A stretch of DNA of 5,959 nucleotides, taken from positions 1 to 5,959 of the forward strand of contig DAIQRD010000131.1 of assembly GCA_036786445.1 (NCBI GenBank), written 5' to 3'. Made by a program: the position numbers and the translations under genes. Source of the stretch: JAAZMF01 sp036786445 (lineage in GTDB: Bacteria > Bacillota > Limnochordia > DTU087). How positions within the stretch are numbered: position 1 is the first letter of the stretch; each line of letters starts with the position of its first letter. The notes below the pieces were generated by a model. That model saw only the letters and a list, made by a program, of their open reading frames with translations. It did not search any database and had not been told where the DNA came from. This document shows positions 5,609-5,959 of the stretch, piece after piece.

Positions 5609-5848
5609 ATGGTAATCAAAGTCTTGGGTACAGGTTGCCCTAAGTGTCAGAAGGCAGAAGCCAACGTCCGCCTGGCTTTGGCAGAGCTAGGGATCGAAGC
5701 AGAGGTGGTAAAGGTGACTGACATTAATCAGATTATGGAATATGATGTTTTCATGACACCTGCTTTGGTGATCGACGAAAAGGTGGTAGCTTCTGGCAAA
5801 GTGCCAGGCATCGAGGCCATCAAGGGCTGGCTCCATCCCAAATCTTGA
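5609..5848 (+). CDS. small thioredoxin-fold redox protein with CPKC motif, 79 aa
   Basis: A minimal thioredoxin/glutaredoxin-fold protein of the Thioredoxin_3 type (MTH895/TM0996-like redox-active disulfide proteins), probably a cytoplasmic dithiol carrier. It opens with a beta strand (VIKVLGTG) directly followed by the redox motif CPKC at 10-13. A helix (QKAEANVRLALAELG) comes next, then the second strand AEVVKVTD. The cis-proline segment MTPALVID (49-56) faces the active site, followed by the final strand-helix GKVPGIEAIKGWL. The full length of 79 residues is normal for this group. AAGGGAG (5595-5601) precedes the ATG by seven bases. In many genomes this family is encoded beside ArsR and ArsP-type permeases, so it may keep cysteines of the permease or ArsC reduced, or hand on metalloid ions. 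Which partner it serves cannot be read from the sequence. No terminator separates it from the permease, so co-transcription is possible. Confidence 0.9.
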   Translation: MVIKVLGTGCPKCQKAEANVRLALAELGIEAEVVKVTDINQIMEYDVFMTPALVIDEKVVASGKVPGIEAIKGWLHPKS

Positions 5849-5863
5849 GAGAGGCTGATAGAC

Positions 5864-5959
5864 ATGAATAGTGATTCTTTGGGTTGCTGTTCCTGTGGCG
5901 GCGCCTGCTGTACGCCCTCACAGAAAGAAAAGCTAGTTACGATTGATTTTTTGTATCTG
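5864..5959 (+). CDS. start of a Cys-rich protein, possibly DUF2703-like; cut by the window end
   Basis: An open frame of 32 codons runs from ATG 5864 to the edge of the window. It begins 15 bases after the thioredoxin stop and is preceded by AGAGG (5850-5854) at nine bases, so it reads as the next operon gene. The visible N-terminus has five cysteines within nine residues (CCSCGGACC, positions 8-16), a polar linker, and then the strand-like LVTIDFLYL. No signal peptide or membrane segment is visible. The (V/T)IDFLYL phrase resembles, from memory, the opening of DUF2703-family proteins, which are small thioredoxin-like proteins found in clostridial genomes; this is tentative because the diagnostic part lies outside the window. 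The cysteine cluster suggests metal, metalloid or Fe-S binding. Another possibility is a different Cys-rich resistance protein or a corrinoid-type protein. Confidence 0.72.
   Translation, partial: MNSDSLGCCSCGGACCTPSQKEKLVTIDFLYL

Overview
The window looks like a chromosomal segment of an anaerobic or facultative bacterium, most likely a Firmicute of the broad Clostridia/Limnochordia type. This is inferred from strong purine-rich ribosome binding sites before almost every gene, roughly balanced base composition by eye, and the gene families present: a long CofE-like protein, an IclR/KDG-kinase pair, and a thioredoxin-type ArsC with an ArsP-family permease and a CPKC mini-thioredoxin. A spirochaete is a possible alternative. 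Nothing in the sequence fixes the genus.

Left part (1-3362). A stand-alone gene for a 391-residue F420-0:L-glutamate ligase-like (CofE-family) protein ends in a clear intrinsic terminator (1323-1350). A sugar-acid module follows: an IclR-family regulator (true start probably 1470) and, 33 bases later, a PfkB-family 2-keto-3-deoxygluconate kinase, both on the + strand. A TTTCA-N5-TGAAA palindrome upstream of the regulator is a candidate self-operator. After the kinase comes an intergenic stretch with an unused AGGAGG and a long hairpin that overlaps the end of the convergent arsC gene.

Right part (3363-5959). This is an arsenic (or related metalloid/metal) resistance island. A thioredoxin-coupled arsenate reductase gene (arsC, - strand) is divergent from an arsR - ArsP-like permease - small thioredoxin - Cys-rich protein series on the + strand. 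The arsR promoter is very clear (TTGACG-N17-TAATAT) and holds a 22-base palindrome between its -35 and -10 boxes, a likely ArsR operator. arsR and the permease overlap by 8 bases. A 156-base gap containing five degenerate 7-base tandem repeats separates the permease from the thioredoxin. The last gene starts at 5864, runs off the window, and begins with five cysteines within nine residues.

Likely working model (inference): ArsR derepresses the operon on metalloid binding, ArsC reduces arsenate to arsenite, and the permease exports the arsenic species. The mini-thioredoxin and Cys-rich protein may supply thiol or metalloid handling. No ArsB, Acr3, ArsA or ArsM is encoded in the window, so the permease is the only visible exporter. 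No wholly new system is demonstrable here. The most open points are the role of the permease-thioredoxin-Cys-rich trio and the function of the CofE-like protein outside any F420 context.
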